Of a DNA stretch of 64,000 bases, positions 17,745-25,375 are shown piece by piece. The DNA comes from RUG695 sp050943135 (GTDB taxonomy: Bacteria > Planctomycetota > Planctomycetia > Pirellulales > Thermoguttaceae): NCBI GenBank assembly GCA_050943135.1, contig JBMNOP010000014.1:1-64000 (forward strand), read 5' to 3'. The notes under the pieces are model-generated. The model was not told the origin of the DNA. It ran no database searches and saw only the letters and a program-made list of their open reading frames with translations. The translations under genes were made by a program, and so were the position numbers. How positions within the stretch are numbered: the first letter of the stretch is position 1; each line of letters starts with the position of its first letter.

Positions 17745-18812
17745 TCAGAAAAGGGTCGATGAAAAATTGAATTGTTCTGGATCGATCCCGAGGTGTTCGA
17801 GTCCTTTTTCAGTGAGCTTTCTTCCGCGAGGAGTGCGGATCAACAGTTCGCTTCGCAAAAGGAACGGCTCGACTTCATCGACCAACGTGTCTGGTGCGAC
17901 GTTCATTGTATGGGCGATGGCCTCGACCCCGACCGGACCACCACCGAAGACACGGCAGATGGTCTCGAGGAACTTGAGGTCAAAGGGGTCGAGCCCGAGC
18001 GAGTCGATTCCAAGCATGGTCATCGCGTCGAGAGCTACGCCCGAGGTGATCTTGCCGTCGACACGGGCATCGGCGTAGTCGCGGACCCAGCGGAGCCGGT
18101 TATTTGCCAGACGGGGGGTACCGCGAGACCGGTGAGCGATTTCGCTCGCAGCGTTTCGGTCGATCGGCGTCTGGAGTTTATCGGCGTTACGCAGGACGAT
18201 CTCTGTCAGTTCGCCGACCGAATAAAAATCAAGATGCTCCCGCATCTGGAATCGGTCGCGCAACGGGGCACTGATGAGCCCGGTACGGGTTGTCGCGCCG
18301 ATCAGAGTAAATGGCTTGAGAGCGAAGTTAATGGTACGAGCGTTGACCCCCTCGCCGAAAGTATAGTCGATCCGAAAATCTTCCATTGCCGGGTAGATGA
18401 ACTCTTCCACAGCTTTTTGCATACGGTGAATTTCATCAATAAAGAGAACAGAGCCTTTTTCGGCCTGGGTCAAATAAGACAAGATATCTTTGGGCGCCTT
18501 GAGTGTTGCACCGTTGGCGATTTGAACCGGGACTCCGAGTTCGCGAGGAATGCAGGTCGCAAACGTTGTTTTCCCGAGGCCCGGAGGTCCGTCGAAGAGA
18601 ATATGTCCGAGGGGTTCATTCCGTTTACGTGCGGCTTCGATCGCGATAAGAATTCGCTCATAAACTTCTCTCTGGCCGACCATCTCATCCATCCGTCTCG
18701 GACGGAGCAGAATATCTTCTTCGCTCGCGGAGCGGTTGCCGTCCAATTCTTGGTATTGGTTATCGATAAAGCCCTCGTTCTCGTCCGATCCGTACAGTTC
18801 TTTGCGCGTCAT
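17745..18812 (-). CDS. ruvB: Holliday junction branch migration ATPase RuvB
   Basis: A 355-residue AAA+ motor that drives branch migration with RuvA. Walker A GPPGLGKT is at residues 75-82, Walker B FIDEIHR at 124-130, the sensor region GATTRTGLIS follows, and RGTPRLANNRLRWVRDYA gives the arginine-rich sensor 2. The C-terminal winged helix (EPFLLRSELLIRTPRGRKLT) is intact. About 30 extra residues precede the conserved start (LLRPRRMDEMVGQ). It is the last gene of cysS-ruvC-ruvA-ruvB and lies 56 bases after ruvA. Confidence 0.96.
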   Translation of the reverse strand: MTRKELYGSDENEGFIDNQYQELDGNRSASEEDILLRPRRMDEMVGQREVYERILIAIEAARKRNEPLGHILFDGPPGLGKTTFATCIPRELGVPVQIANGATLKAPKDILSYLTQAEKGSVLFIDEIHRMQKAVEEFIYPAMEDFRIDYTFGEGVNARTINFALKPFTLIGATTRTGLISAPLRDRFQMREHLDFYSVGELTEIVLRNADKLQTPIDRNAASEIAHRSRGTPRLANNRLRWVRDYADARVDGKITSGVALDAMTMLGIDSLGLDPFDLKFLETICRVFGGGPVGVEAIAHTMNVAPDTLVDEVEPFLLRSELLIRTPRGRKLTEKGLEHLGIDPEQFNFSSTLF

Positions 18813-18868
18813 GGCTTCGTCCTATGCTACAATGCTGCCCTTTCCCGAAACCGAAGGAATCGGGGGAA

Positions 18869-19498
18869 TTAGAGATCTTTATTCTTGTAAATCGCTTCAA
18901 TCAGAGAGGCCGAGTCTTTGAACTTTTTCTTTCCCCCTTCGGTCCCTTTGTCGATCAGACGACGGGCTTCTGCCTCGGAGTTCCCCAGTGCGACAAGTGC
19001 CTCGAAGGTTTCGGTGATCACATCGAGAGTATGCGAGGTTATTGGCATGTCGCCCGTTTGTTTGGCGATCAGGGCAAACTTCGGCACTTTGCGGCGGAGT
19101 TTGGCGACGATCCTTTCGGCAGTTGACGGCCCGATTCCTGGAAGTCCGGAGAGGAACTTCACATCTTGTTCCTCAATGGCCGCAGCAATCTCTCGCACGG
19201 GACGTACCATCGCACGGAGTGCCTTTTTTGGGCCGACGCCGTCGACGATGCAGAAGAGATCGAAAAATTCCCGTTCCGCTTCCGAGAGGAATCCGAGAAG
19301 CCGGGGAACAACCTTTCCTTGCGTCATATTTCCGTCGAGATGGACGAGGGTATGAAGCCGAATTTCGTTGCCGATCTCTTGCTGAAGTTGGCGGCGGGTA
19401 TATTCGGGAATCCAGACTTCGAGATGTATCGGGTGTATTTCGACGATGGCGCGTTCGTCGAGCAGTTTCGTTAATTTTCCGGTGATTTTTGTTATCAT
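18869..19498 (-). CDS. ruvA: Holliday junction DNA-binding protein RuvA
   Basis: A 209-residue protein of normal length. The N-terminal OB fold (MITKITGKL) is followed by tandem helix-hairpin-helix motifs, FCIVDGVGPKKALRAM and LSGLPGIGPSTAERIVAKLR. The C-terminal domain (about 155-209) that contacts RuvB has the expected EALVALGNSEAEARRLI. It tetramerises on four-way junctions and recruits RuvB. It sits between ruvC (51 bases upstream) and ruvB. Confidence 0.95.
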   Translation of the reverse strand: MITKITGKLTKLLDERAIVEIHPIHLEVWIPEYTRRQLQQEIGNEIRLHTLVHLDGNMTQGKVVPRLLGFLSEAEREFFDLFCIVDGVGPKKALRAMVRPVREIAAAIEEQDVKFLSGLPGIGPSTAERIVAKLRRKVPKFALIAKQTGDMPITSHTLDVITETFEALVALGNSEAEARRLIDKGTEGGKKKFKDSASLIEAIYKNKDL

Positions 19499-19549
19499 CG
19501 TTGGTCCGTTCGCCCGGAAGGGGCTGCGAGTATGAGGTAAGAAATCTTC

Positions 19550-20029
19550 TTACCGAAATGTGTACAGATGGCAGAGCGCAATGGCCAGCGCATCGGCCAC
19601 GTCGGGGGGCTCGGGATAGGTTTTCAGCCTCAGCTCGAACTGAATTGCTCGTTGCATCTGGTCTTTCGGAGCCCGTCCGTTGCCGGTGAGCAACTTCTTG
19701 ACCTTTGTCGCAGAATATGAGGCTACCGGTATTTCGGACATCGCTGCTGCCAGACAGATTGCTCCGCGGGCGTGCCCCATCAGAACGGCTGTGATCGGTC
19801 GCTTGTAATGGGAGTAGAGCGCTTCGAGCGCCAGCGAGTCGGGCGAAAATGCCTCGACCGTTTCCCGTACACCGGTGTAGATGTCGAGGATTCGTGTCTC
19901 GAGTGTCTTGGCCCGGCTTCGGATAACCCCAGCCGAGACAATGCGGACACGACCTCCGACCCGTTCGATCACCCCGTAACCAGTGGTCCGCAAACCAGGG
20001 TCGATTCCGAGCACGCGTATTTCAGCCAT
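19550..20029 (-). CDS. ruvC: Holliday junction resolvase RuvC
   Basis: A 159-residue nuclease. The acidic active site is complete: D10 in LGIDPG, E69 in LALEALYS, and D143 and D146 in PPDVADALAIALCH. It cleaves the junctions held by RuvAB. Its start overlaps the end of cysS by 8 bp, so the two are probably translated together. Confidence 0.95.
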   Translation of the reverse strand: MAEIRVLGIDPGLRTTGYGVIERVGGRVRIVSAGVIRSRAKTLETRILDIYTGVRETVEAFSPDSLALEALYSHYKRPITAVLMGHARGAICLAAAMSEIPVASYSATKVKKLLTGNGRAPKDQMQRAIQFELRLKTYPEPPDVADALAIALCHLYTFR

Positions 20030-21587
20030 GGGACCAGGTCGTTCCGCCGGGGCGGTCTTCGAGAACGATTCCGGCGACTTTCAGATCGTTGCGGATTTTG
20101 TCGGCTGTTTCAAAATCCTTTCGTTTCTTTGCTACCGAACGCAGATCGATCAGAATCGTCATCAAAGCATCGGTCAGCCCGTCGTTGGTCGTGACGTTGC
20201 CGGTCGGCTCTTCTTTGAACATCCCGAGGATCTGCGCAAGCTCTTTGAGGACGGTTGCTGCATCGACCAGTTCCGCTCTATCGGCGGCGTCGGCAACGGG
20301 AGACTCGAGCTTTTTCTCTTCGATGCTCCGGTTCAGAAGACGCACCAGGTCGAAAAGAATTCCGATTCCGGCGCCGGTATTGAAGTCGTCGTCCATCGCG
20401 TCGAGGAATCTCGCGCGGCAAGCGAGTACTTCGGTCAGAAGTGTCTTCTTGGTCGGAACTAGATTCCAGCGGACATCCCCTTCGGCGCGGGTTGTCGGAG
20501 ACAAGAGTGTATAGAATTTCTGGCCGGTAACGAGAGTGAACCGCTTAAAGAAACGGTAAAAAGTGTCAAGTCCTTTACCGACTTCGGCAAGACGCTCTTC
20601 GCTGTAATCGATCGGACGGCGGTAATGGCTCGAAAGGAGGAAGAAGCGGATCGTCTCGGCAGGGAAACGGGTGAGAAGGTCACGGAATGCCCCGGCCCCC
20701 TTCGATTTACTAATCTTTCCGGCTTCCTGCGAGGCAAGGTCCCCTTCTTTGGCATCCGACTCGGCACTGTGGGTTTTACGCCCTCCGACCTTTCCGACTT
20801 CGTTCGAGGCCTGCATCAGTCCATTGTGCATCCAGTATTTGGCCATCGGTTTTCCGTGTCGTGCCTCGCTCTGAGCGATTTCGTTTTCGTGGTGCGGAAA
20901 TTGCAGGTCGAGCCCGCCACCGTGTATGTCAAAGGTTTCCCCGAGCAGCGCGCAACTCATCACCGAGCACTCGATGTGCCAACCGGGACGCCCCGGCCCC
21001 CACGGACTTTCCCAAGCAGGTTCACCCGGTTTGGCAGACTTCCAGAGAGCAAAATCGAAGTCGGACTCTTTTCGGTCGGCGGTCTCACCTCCTTCGCCCG
21101 ACATTTGTTCGAGAGAGCGATTACTTAGTTTACCATAGCCGTCGAATTTGGCCACGTTGAAGTAGACGTCTCCCTTCGAGACATAGGCATAGTCTTTATC
21201 GATCAGGTCTTGGATGAACCTGATGATCTCGTCCATATGTTCGGTTGCTTTCGGGAAGGTTTTGATTGAGTCGACACCCATAGCTTTAAGGTTAGCCAGG
21301 TAGTCGGCTGTCATTTCCTCGGCGACGGTCGGCATCGGAATCATGCGTCGATTTGACTCGGCGATCAGTTTGTCGTCTACATCGGTGATATTGACGACAA
21401 AGGTGACATCGTACCCGAGATAGGCGAGGTACTTGCTGATCGTATCGAAAATGACCGGCCCGACCATATGACCTATATGGCTCGGTTTGTAGACAGTCGG
21501 TCCACAAAGATAGATGCCGACCTTCCCTTCTTTGACGGGGATGAACGGTTCTTTGCCGCGCGAAAGTGTGTTGTAAACCTGAAGCAT
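20022..21587 (-). CDS. cysS: Cysteinyl-tRNA synthetase
   Basis: A 521-residue class I synthetase that charges tRNA-Cys. The HIGH motif is HIGH at 37-40, after YLCGPTVY whose cysteine is a zinc ligand. The signature loop reads KISKS at 291-295. Zinc-site residues GWHIECSVM and HHENEIAQSE are present. The insertion between HHENE and KISKS is slightly longer than usual (about residues 262-288, KVGGRKTHSAESDAKEGDLA). It leads the ruv operon, an unusual partnership; the promoter is at 21678-21704. Confidence 0.95.
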   Translation of the reverse strand: MLQVYNTLSRGKEPFIPVKEGKVGIYLCGPTVYKPSHIGHMVGPVIFDTISKYLAYLGYDVTFVVNITDVDDKLIAESNRRMIPMPTVAEEMTADYLANLKAMGVDSIKTFPKATEHMDEIIRFIQDLIDKDYAYVSKGDVYFNVAKFDGYGKLSNRSLEQMSGEGGETADRKESDFDFALWKSAKPGEPAWESPWGPGRPGWHIECSVMSCALLGETFDIHGGGLDLQFPHHENEIAQSEARHGKPMAKYWMHNGLMQASNEVGKVGGRKTHSAESDAKEGDLASQEAGKISKSKGAGAFRDLLTRFPAETIRFFLLSSHYRRPIDYSEERLAEVGKGLDTFYRFFKRFTLVTGQKFYTLLSPTTRAEGDVRWNLVPTKKTLLTEVLACRARFLDAMDDDFNTGAGIGILFDLVRLLNRSIEEKKLESPVADAADRAELVDAATVLKELAQILGMFKEEPTGNVTTNDGLTDALMTILIDLRSVAKKRKDFETADKIRNDLKVAGIVLEDRPGGTTWSHG

Positions 21588-21904
21588 TATTTCTCTTTTC
21601 TGTTGTAAGCGGCCTGTTTCGGCCGATCTGACCTTACGGAGAGATTATGTGTCGATGATGATAAACGCTCCCCCTTGATTATACCACAACCCCACATTTG
21701 GCAAAACGCCGAAATCTTTTGCTATTCACTCGGTGTCAGGTCTTTCAGCACACCGGGGTCGGTGGAGTTACCGTGTCTCCGCAAGTCGCTGCCGCTTCGC
21801 AGGGGAGTTCCGGTAAACGATAGATCCTAATGGGCTCCGATTTGGCCCCCCATACGGTTCGTGACGACCGGCGCAGAGCGTTCGGCATGGCAGATCGCGG
21901 GGAA
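21588..21904. other. Leader of cysS and flank
   Basis: It holds the cysS promoter and about 90 bases of leader. I found no T-box signature. The part at 21710-21904 shows no gene. Confidence 0.4.
21678..21704 (-). promoter_or_regulatory. Promoter of cysS-ruvCAB
   Basis: On the minus strand a perfect TATAAT (21678-21683) is preceded by TTGCCA (21699-21704) with a 15-bp spacer. TTTTGC would give 17 bp. The start codon is 91 bases downstream of the -10. Confidence 0.5.
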
Positions 21905-22150
21905 TCAGAGCAAGGTGAGCCTCTTATCGTTTGGAGTCGGAAAACAAATCTCTTCGGTGATTGGCACCTCGAGAATCAGAGGTTCGGGTCCGTCGGCCGG
22001 GTAGGGGAGTTTTCCGATTTCCCGACCGTCGAAGGTCGGAGTGATTTTGGCGGGAAGGCTGCCCCGAGCGTTACCGTAGACCGAGACCGAGAGATGTAAC
22101 TCGTATTCGCCGCCGTTTTCGGTTCGTTGTTCGAAGAGGAATTTAATTAG
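21905..22150 (-). pseudogene. C-terminal fragment of an unknown gene, cut by the IS
   Basis: The frame is protein-like from the repeat boundary at 22150 to a stop at 21905 (for example GEYELHLSVSVYGNARG, ITPTFDGREIGKLPYP). The frame continues into the IS repeat, where a few codons (NFQSRL) come from the element. It looks like the end of a gene whose beginning was lost when the IS inserted. I do not recognise the product. Confidence 0.45.
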
Positions 22151-22279
22151 TCGACTCTGAAAATTCACCTTGATCCCGTAATTATTCAGCGCTGAAACCT
22201 TTCAGACCCATGCTTAAATTACAGTGTTTCCTTCGAAAATAAGGGGAAAAGCGAGGCAGCTGGTCTAAACGATACAGGG
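22151..22279. repeat. Inverted repeat B, copy 2 (129 bp)
   Basis: It is the reverse complement of 15917-16045 with few differences. Here it lies only about 10 bases from repeat A (22290-22503), showing the arrangement without the 6.5-kb block. Confidence 0.85.
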
Positions 22280-22289
22280 CACAAGAATG

Positions 22290-22503
22290 GATATTCCTAG
22301 GAGTTGTTCTAAACAGGGAGATTCTTACCAGGCGACCGAGGAGACAAGCCGATCAAACCCAAAAAGTTTTGTTTGACCATACGACGTTAGATGAGATGTT
22401 TAACCACAATCATCCGTTATTCAAGCTTGCCAATCCTATAGGATAGCCCCTAATTGATCGTGAATGCGATCCTCTGTACTGTAGTGGTTTCGGAAGTCCC
22501 GTG
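22290..22503. repeat. Inverted repeat A, copy 2
   Basis: It is the reverse complement of 9216-9430, covering the transposase 5' end. Together with repeat B it defines the uninterrupted IS leader. Confidence 0.8.
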
Positions 22504-23300
22504 AAGACGACTCGTCTGCTTTTAGCAGAAACGATTCGAGTTGCGAAGGACGGCAAGGCGATTACCGAGAAAGAGATGAGCCGGATGGCGGTCGACAGCA
22601 CGGGTCGGGAAAAGAGCACCTCGTCTCCGACCGATACCGATTTGTCGGGGGATCAAGTCATTGGCCAACCAGGCACCACGTGCCGGGATAGAAGACAACA
22701 TAAAATAAATTTGCGAAAGATTCTTGACACTATCCAAACGACCTCCCTTACAGTACGATCGAGTTTTAGTTCAACCCCGATACAGCTCTATTTCTCCCAT
22801 GAGCCGTCACAAGTATTGGATACTCTATGCTTCCGTTTTGCCTCATAATCCTACGACAGTAAGACACTTGCGCATCGGTGGCCGGTGCCGAATCCGTTAC
22901 CGGAGTTGTGATGACGGAGATGAGCGTTGACAAGACGATTACCACAGGTCGGCAAAAGTTTTAAATCTCTGGGCTCCGATAACGTCAAGAAAGAGTCTTA
23001 CGGAACGAGGAAGGAAGTCCTGGCGTGGTACCATAGAACCGATGACCAGTCATATGAAGAGTGAACACAGATTTGGAGCGGTTTTCTCCAAGAGGCCGAT
23101 CGGAGATGGATTCAACATCATTCTTTCAACCGCGTGGCAAACTATGCGAAAACTGCTGAATCTTCTTGGGAAAGGGAAAATCTTCTCTTCATTTTTGGCG
23201 ATATGGCGTGTTTGTGGTATTTCGTCCTGCTGGGAACAGACTTTCAGTTTTTCTGTTATACAGAATGACGCCAAGAAACGAGGGGGAGCGACAGTCTGAA
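22290..23300 (+). pseudogene. Decayed IS1182/IS5-type transposase, copy 2
   Basis: Plus-strand remnants in order: N-terminal region about 22390-22500; RLLLAETIRVAKDGKAITEK then MAVDSTGREK at about 22510-22620; the IPYTSVLPHNP-like stretch (here ILYASVLPHNP) near 22830; and the C-terminal SHMKSEHRFGAVFSKRPIGD at 23045-23110 followed by NIILSTAWQTMRKLLNLLGK, the typical IS5 C-terminus. Frames are broken and about 110 bases present in copy 1 (around 9105-9215) are missing near 22503. It is inactive. It lies inverted relative to copy 1, about 13 kb away. Confidence 0.75.
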
Positions 23301-23586
23301 AATTTGCTCCGCAGACCTTTTCGGAACCGACCAGACGTTGTCGGGCGGGGTCGACTTTTTTGCCCAACTTACTGTCTATCATCCCGTTGATAAATATCGT
23401 CAAAAACGTCAAGTCCCGCGCATGTGAATACTTCGTTAATTTCCCTGTTTTCTCGCGTCGGCAGTTCACTATGCGCCAGAGGGGAGCAAAAAGGCGAGGG
23501 GCGTCGAGTTGCTCAAGCTAGTTCGGCACCCGATAAGCCAATCGGCCGAACCGACCAGCCCGTCTCCGTCGATATCGTTGCTGAGG
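23301..23586. other. Gap after IS copy 2 with dockerin-like remnant
   Basis: At about 23505-23586 the minus strand reads NDIDGDGLVGSADWLIG, which fits one EF-hand/dockerin repeat. It comes directly after the stop of the TPR gene on the same strand, in a different frame, and has no start. The remainder shows no gene. Confidence 0.35.
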
Positions 23587-24984
23587 TCATTCCCCTTTGA
23601 GCTTTAGACCGAAAAGGTCATCAAGCTTCTTTCTGATTTCGTTAAGGCTTGTAACACCGAAGTTTTTACAGTTCATCAGCTCTTCGGCCGTTGTCCGAAC
23701 CAGTTCACCGATTGTACGGATATCTTTACGGCTGAGGCACTTCTTGGCGCGAACCGCCAGGTTGAGCTCGTCAACGGAGCGGTTGAGGACTGTGTCGCCA
23801 ACGGAGGTTTCGGCACCCGTACCGTCGTCCTCACCACCCTGTTCGGCAGCGGTATCGGCATGCTGTGGGCCGGAACCGAGTTTCAGACCTGAGTCGCTCA
23901 GAATCCGGTTGATCTCTTCCAGGCTCGAGTCACCGAAGTTCTTAGTGGCCAGGAGCTCTTTTTCGGTATGCGAGCAAAGATCACCCAGAGTTTCGATCCC
24001 CAACGAGATAAGCGCTTTCCGAGCACGCGCCGAAAGCTCGTAATCCGAAACCTGTTTGTCGTAGATCGATCTGGTTCCCGGAGCATACGGCCGGCGGTTT
24101 CCGCTGTGACCGCGGTTCAGCGAGGCTTCTGCATCTTTGACGTACATCTGCGCTTTGGCGTTCGTTGGGTCGGCATCCAGGACTCGCTTGTAGCAGTTGA
24201 CGGCTTCTTCGTAGTTTTCTCGGTCTTCATAGAGGATTCCGAGGTTGATCAGCGCACCGATATGCGTCGGGGTCAGGTGGACGAGACGTTCGTAGAGAGC
24301 CAGCGCTTCGTCGTCGTTACCGCGGCGTTCATTCTCGAGTGCCATTCCGAAAAGGGCACCTGGGTGGTTCTTGTCTTTTTCATGAGCGCGTTCATACCAG
24401 CGGATCATCTGTTCAGGATCATCGCCGAGTGCTGCGGTCGTCGCCCCGCGCTGGTAGAGGTAGTCGGCGGTCTGTTCCGTCTCACCCGAGATGGAGTCGA
24501 GCTGCTCACGGGATTCTTCCGGTTTTTTGGCAGCAAGATAAGCTTCGGCCCGACCGAGAGCGCAGTCCCCTTTCGGATAACCGGCCTTTTCTGCCTCATC
24601 AAAACAGACGATCGCTGTGTCGGTGTAACCCTGTGCTGTGACATCTTTCGCCGTTTTTGCTCGTTGTAAGGCAATCTTTGCCCGATAGAAGGGATTAAGT
24701 GCGCTGGCGTCTCTGTTTTGGTTCAGAGTTGTGTCGGCGGCATCGTAGTCACCGATCAAATACTGGCAAACGCCGAGTTTGACCGACTCAAACGGACGCA
24801 GATCAGATTTTTTCGACGAGAGCTCGGAAACGGCTTCCTGCAATTCGACGAACTTTGCTTGGTCGCGGCTGATCTCTTGAGAGATTTCCCTGATACCGAC
24901 AGGACCAAATGTCGAGTCGGATTTGACGACCCGTTCTTTCAGACTTGGTTCGGGCACTGACAACGACGACTTGATATTTTCCAT
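23587..24984 (-). CDS. TPR protein with two RNA polymerase alpha-CTD-like domains
   Basis: A 465-residue cytosolic protein. Residues about 60-300 form TPR repeats (the clearest is HIGALINLGILYEDRENYEE). Residues about 310-370 (SARARKALISLGIETLGDL, NFGDSSLEEI) and 403-465 (LAVRAKKCLSRKDIRTIGEL, NFGVTSLNEI) each match the C-terminal domain of RpoA. The arginine equivalent to E. coli R265 is kept in both copies, but the equivalents of N268 and K298 are changed. The two domains are separated by an acidic, Gly-rich linker. It may bring TPR-bound partners to UP-element DNA or to transcription factors; the function is unknown. It is monocistronic with a strong promoter at 25084-25112. Confidence 0.88.
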   Translation of the reverse strand: MENIKSSLSVPEPSLKERVVKSDSTFGPVGIREISQEISRDQAKFVELQEAVSELSSKKSDLRPFESVKLGVCQYLIGDYDAADTTLNQNRDASALNPFYRAKIALQRAKTAKDVTAQGYTDTAIVCFDEAEKAGYPKGDCALGRAEAYLAAKKPEESREQLDSISGETEQTADYLYQRGATTAALGDDPEQMIRWYERAHEKDKNHPGALFGMALENERRGNDDEALALYERLVHLTPTHIGALINLGILYEDRENYEEAVNCYKRVLDADPTNAKAQMYVKDAEASLNRGHSGNRRPYAPGTRSIYDKQVSDYELSARARKALISLGIETLGDLCSHTEKELLATKNFGDSSLEEINRILSDSGLKLGSGPQHADTAAEQGGEDDGTGAETSVGDTVLNRSVDELNLAVRAKKCLSRKDIRTIGELVRTTAEELMNCKNFGVTSLNEIRKKLDDLFGLKLKGE

Positions 24985-25083
24985 GAAAAACCCCCGCTCA
25001 GGAATTACGTTCGCTCACCTACTCGGATGGCGACCCGAGGCCACCTACCCGATCTGACAGATCAAAAGCCCACCCCCCGCACC

Positions 25084-25112
25084 TTTATACAGCAAAAAGT
25101 GAGTATCGTCAA
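25084..25112 (-). promoter_or_regulatory. Promoter of the TPR/alpha-CTD gene
   Basis: Minus strand: TTGACG, 17-bp spacer, TATAAA. This is one of the best consensus matches in the window. The start codon is 100 bases downstream. Confidence 0.65.
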
Positions 25113-25150
25113 GAGTAGGCATTGGAAGGAATATGACGGCGAATATGCTA

Positions 25151-25180
25151 TTGGCGGGTCAGGAGTTTCTGGGGTATAAT
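25151..25180 (+). promoter_or_regulatory. Promoter of the O-antigen-ligase-like gene
   Basis: TTGGCG at 25151-25156 and a perfect TATAAT at 25175-25180, with an 18-bp spacer. Confidence 0.5.
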
Positions 25181-25375
25181 ATCCTTCTGGGGTCGGCGCT
25201 TACGTGCAGGATGCCCGAAAACAATTATGCACCATAAGAAAAATTTCGTTCGGTTTTTTCCTCGGGTAGCAAAATTGCTCTCTACTCTTGGGTGGATCTC
25301 CGAGCCGAATTTATTGCCGTGTTTTGGGGAGAGTTTTGCTCCTTCGGACTCTCTGATTTGGGAGAACAACGTTTT

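Larger units (their letters stand above)
24985..25375. other. Divergent promoter region
   Basis: It holds two back-to-back promoters (minus 25084-25112 and plus 25151-25180) serving the TPR/alpha-CTD gene and the O-antigen-ligase-like gene. There is no other gene. Confidence 0.5.

Noticed and set aside
17772..18872. 366-residue plus-strand open frame
   Set aside because: It is antisense to ruvB, which carries all AAA+ motifs.
21588..21720. T-box riboswitch in front of cysS
   Set aside because: No T-box consensus, specifier loop or antiterminator is recognisable in the roughly 90-base leader.
23290..23310. Terminal inverted repeat of IS copy 2
   Set aside because: A CAGTCTGAAAATTT stretch resembles the left end but in direct, not inverted, orientation, so it does not establish an IS terminus.
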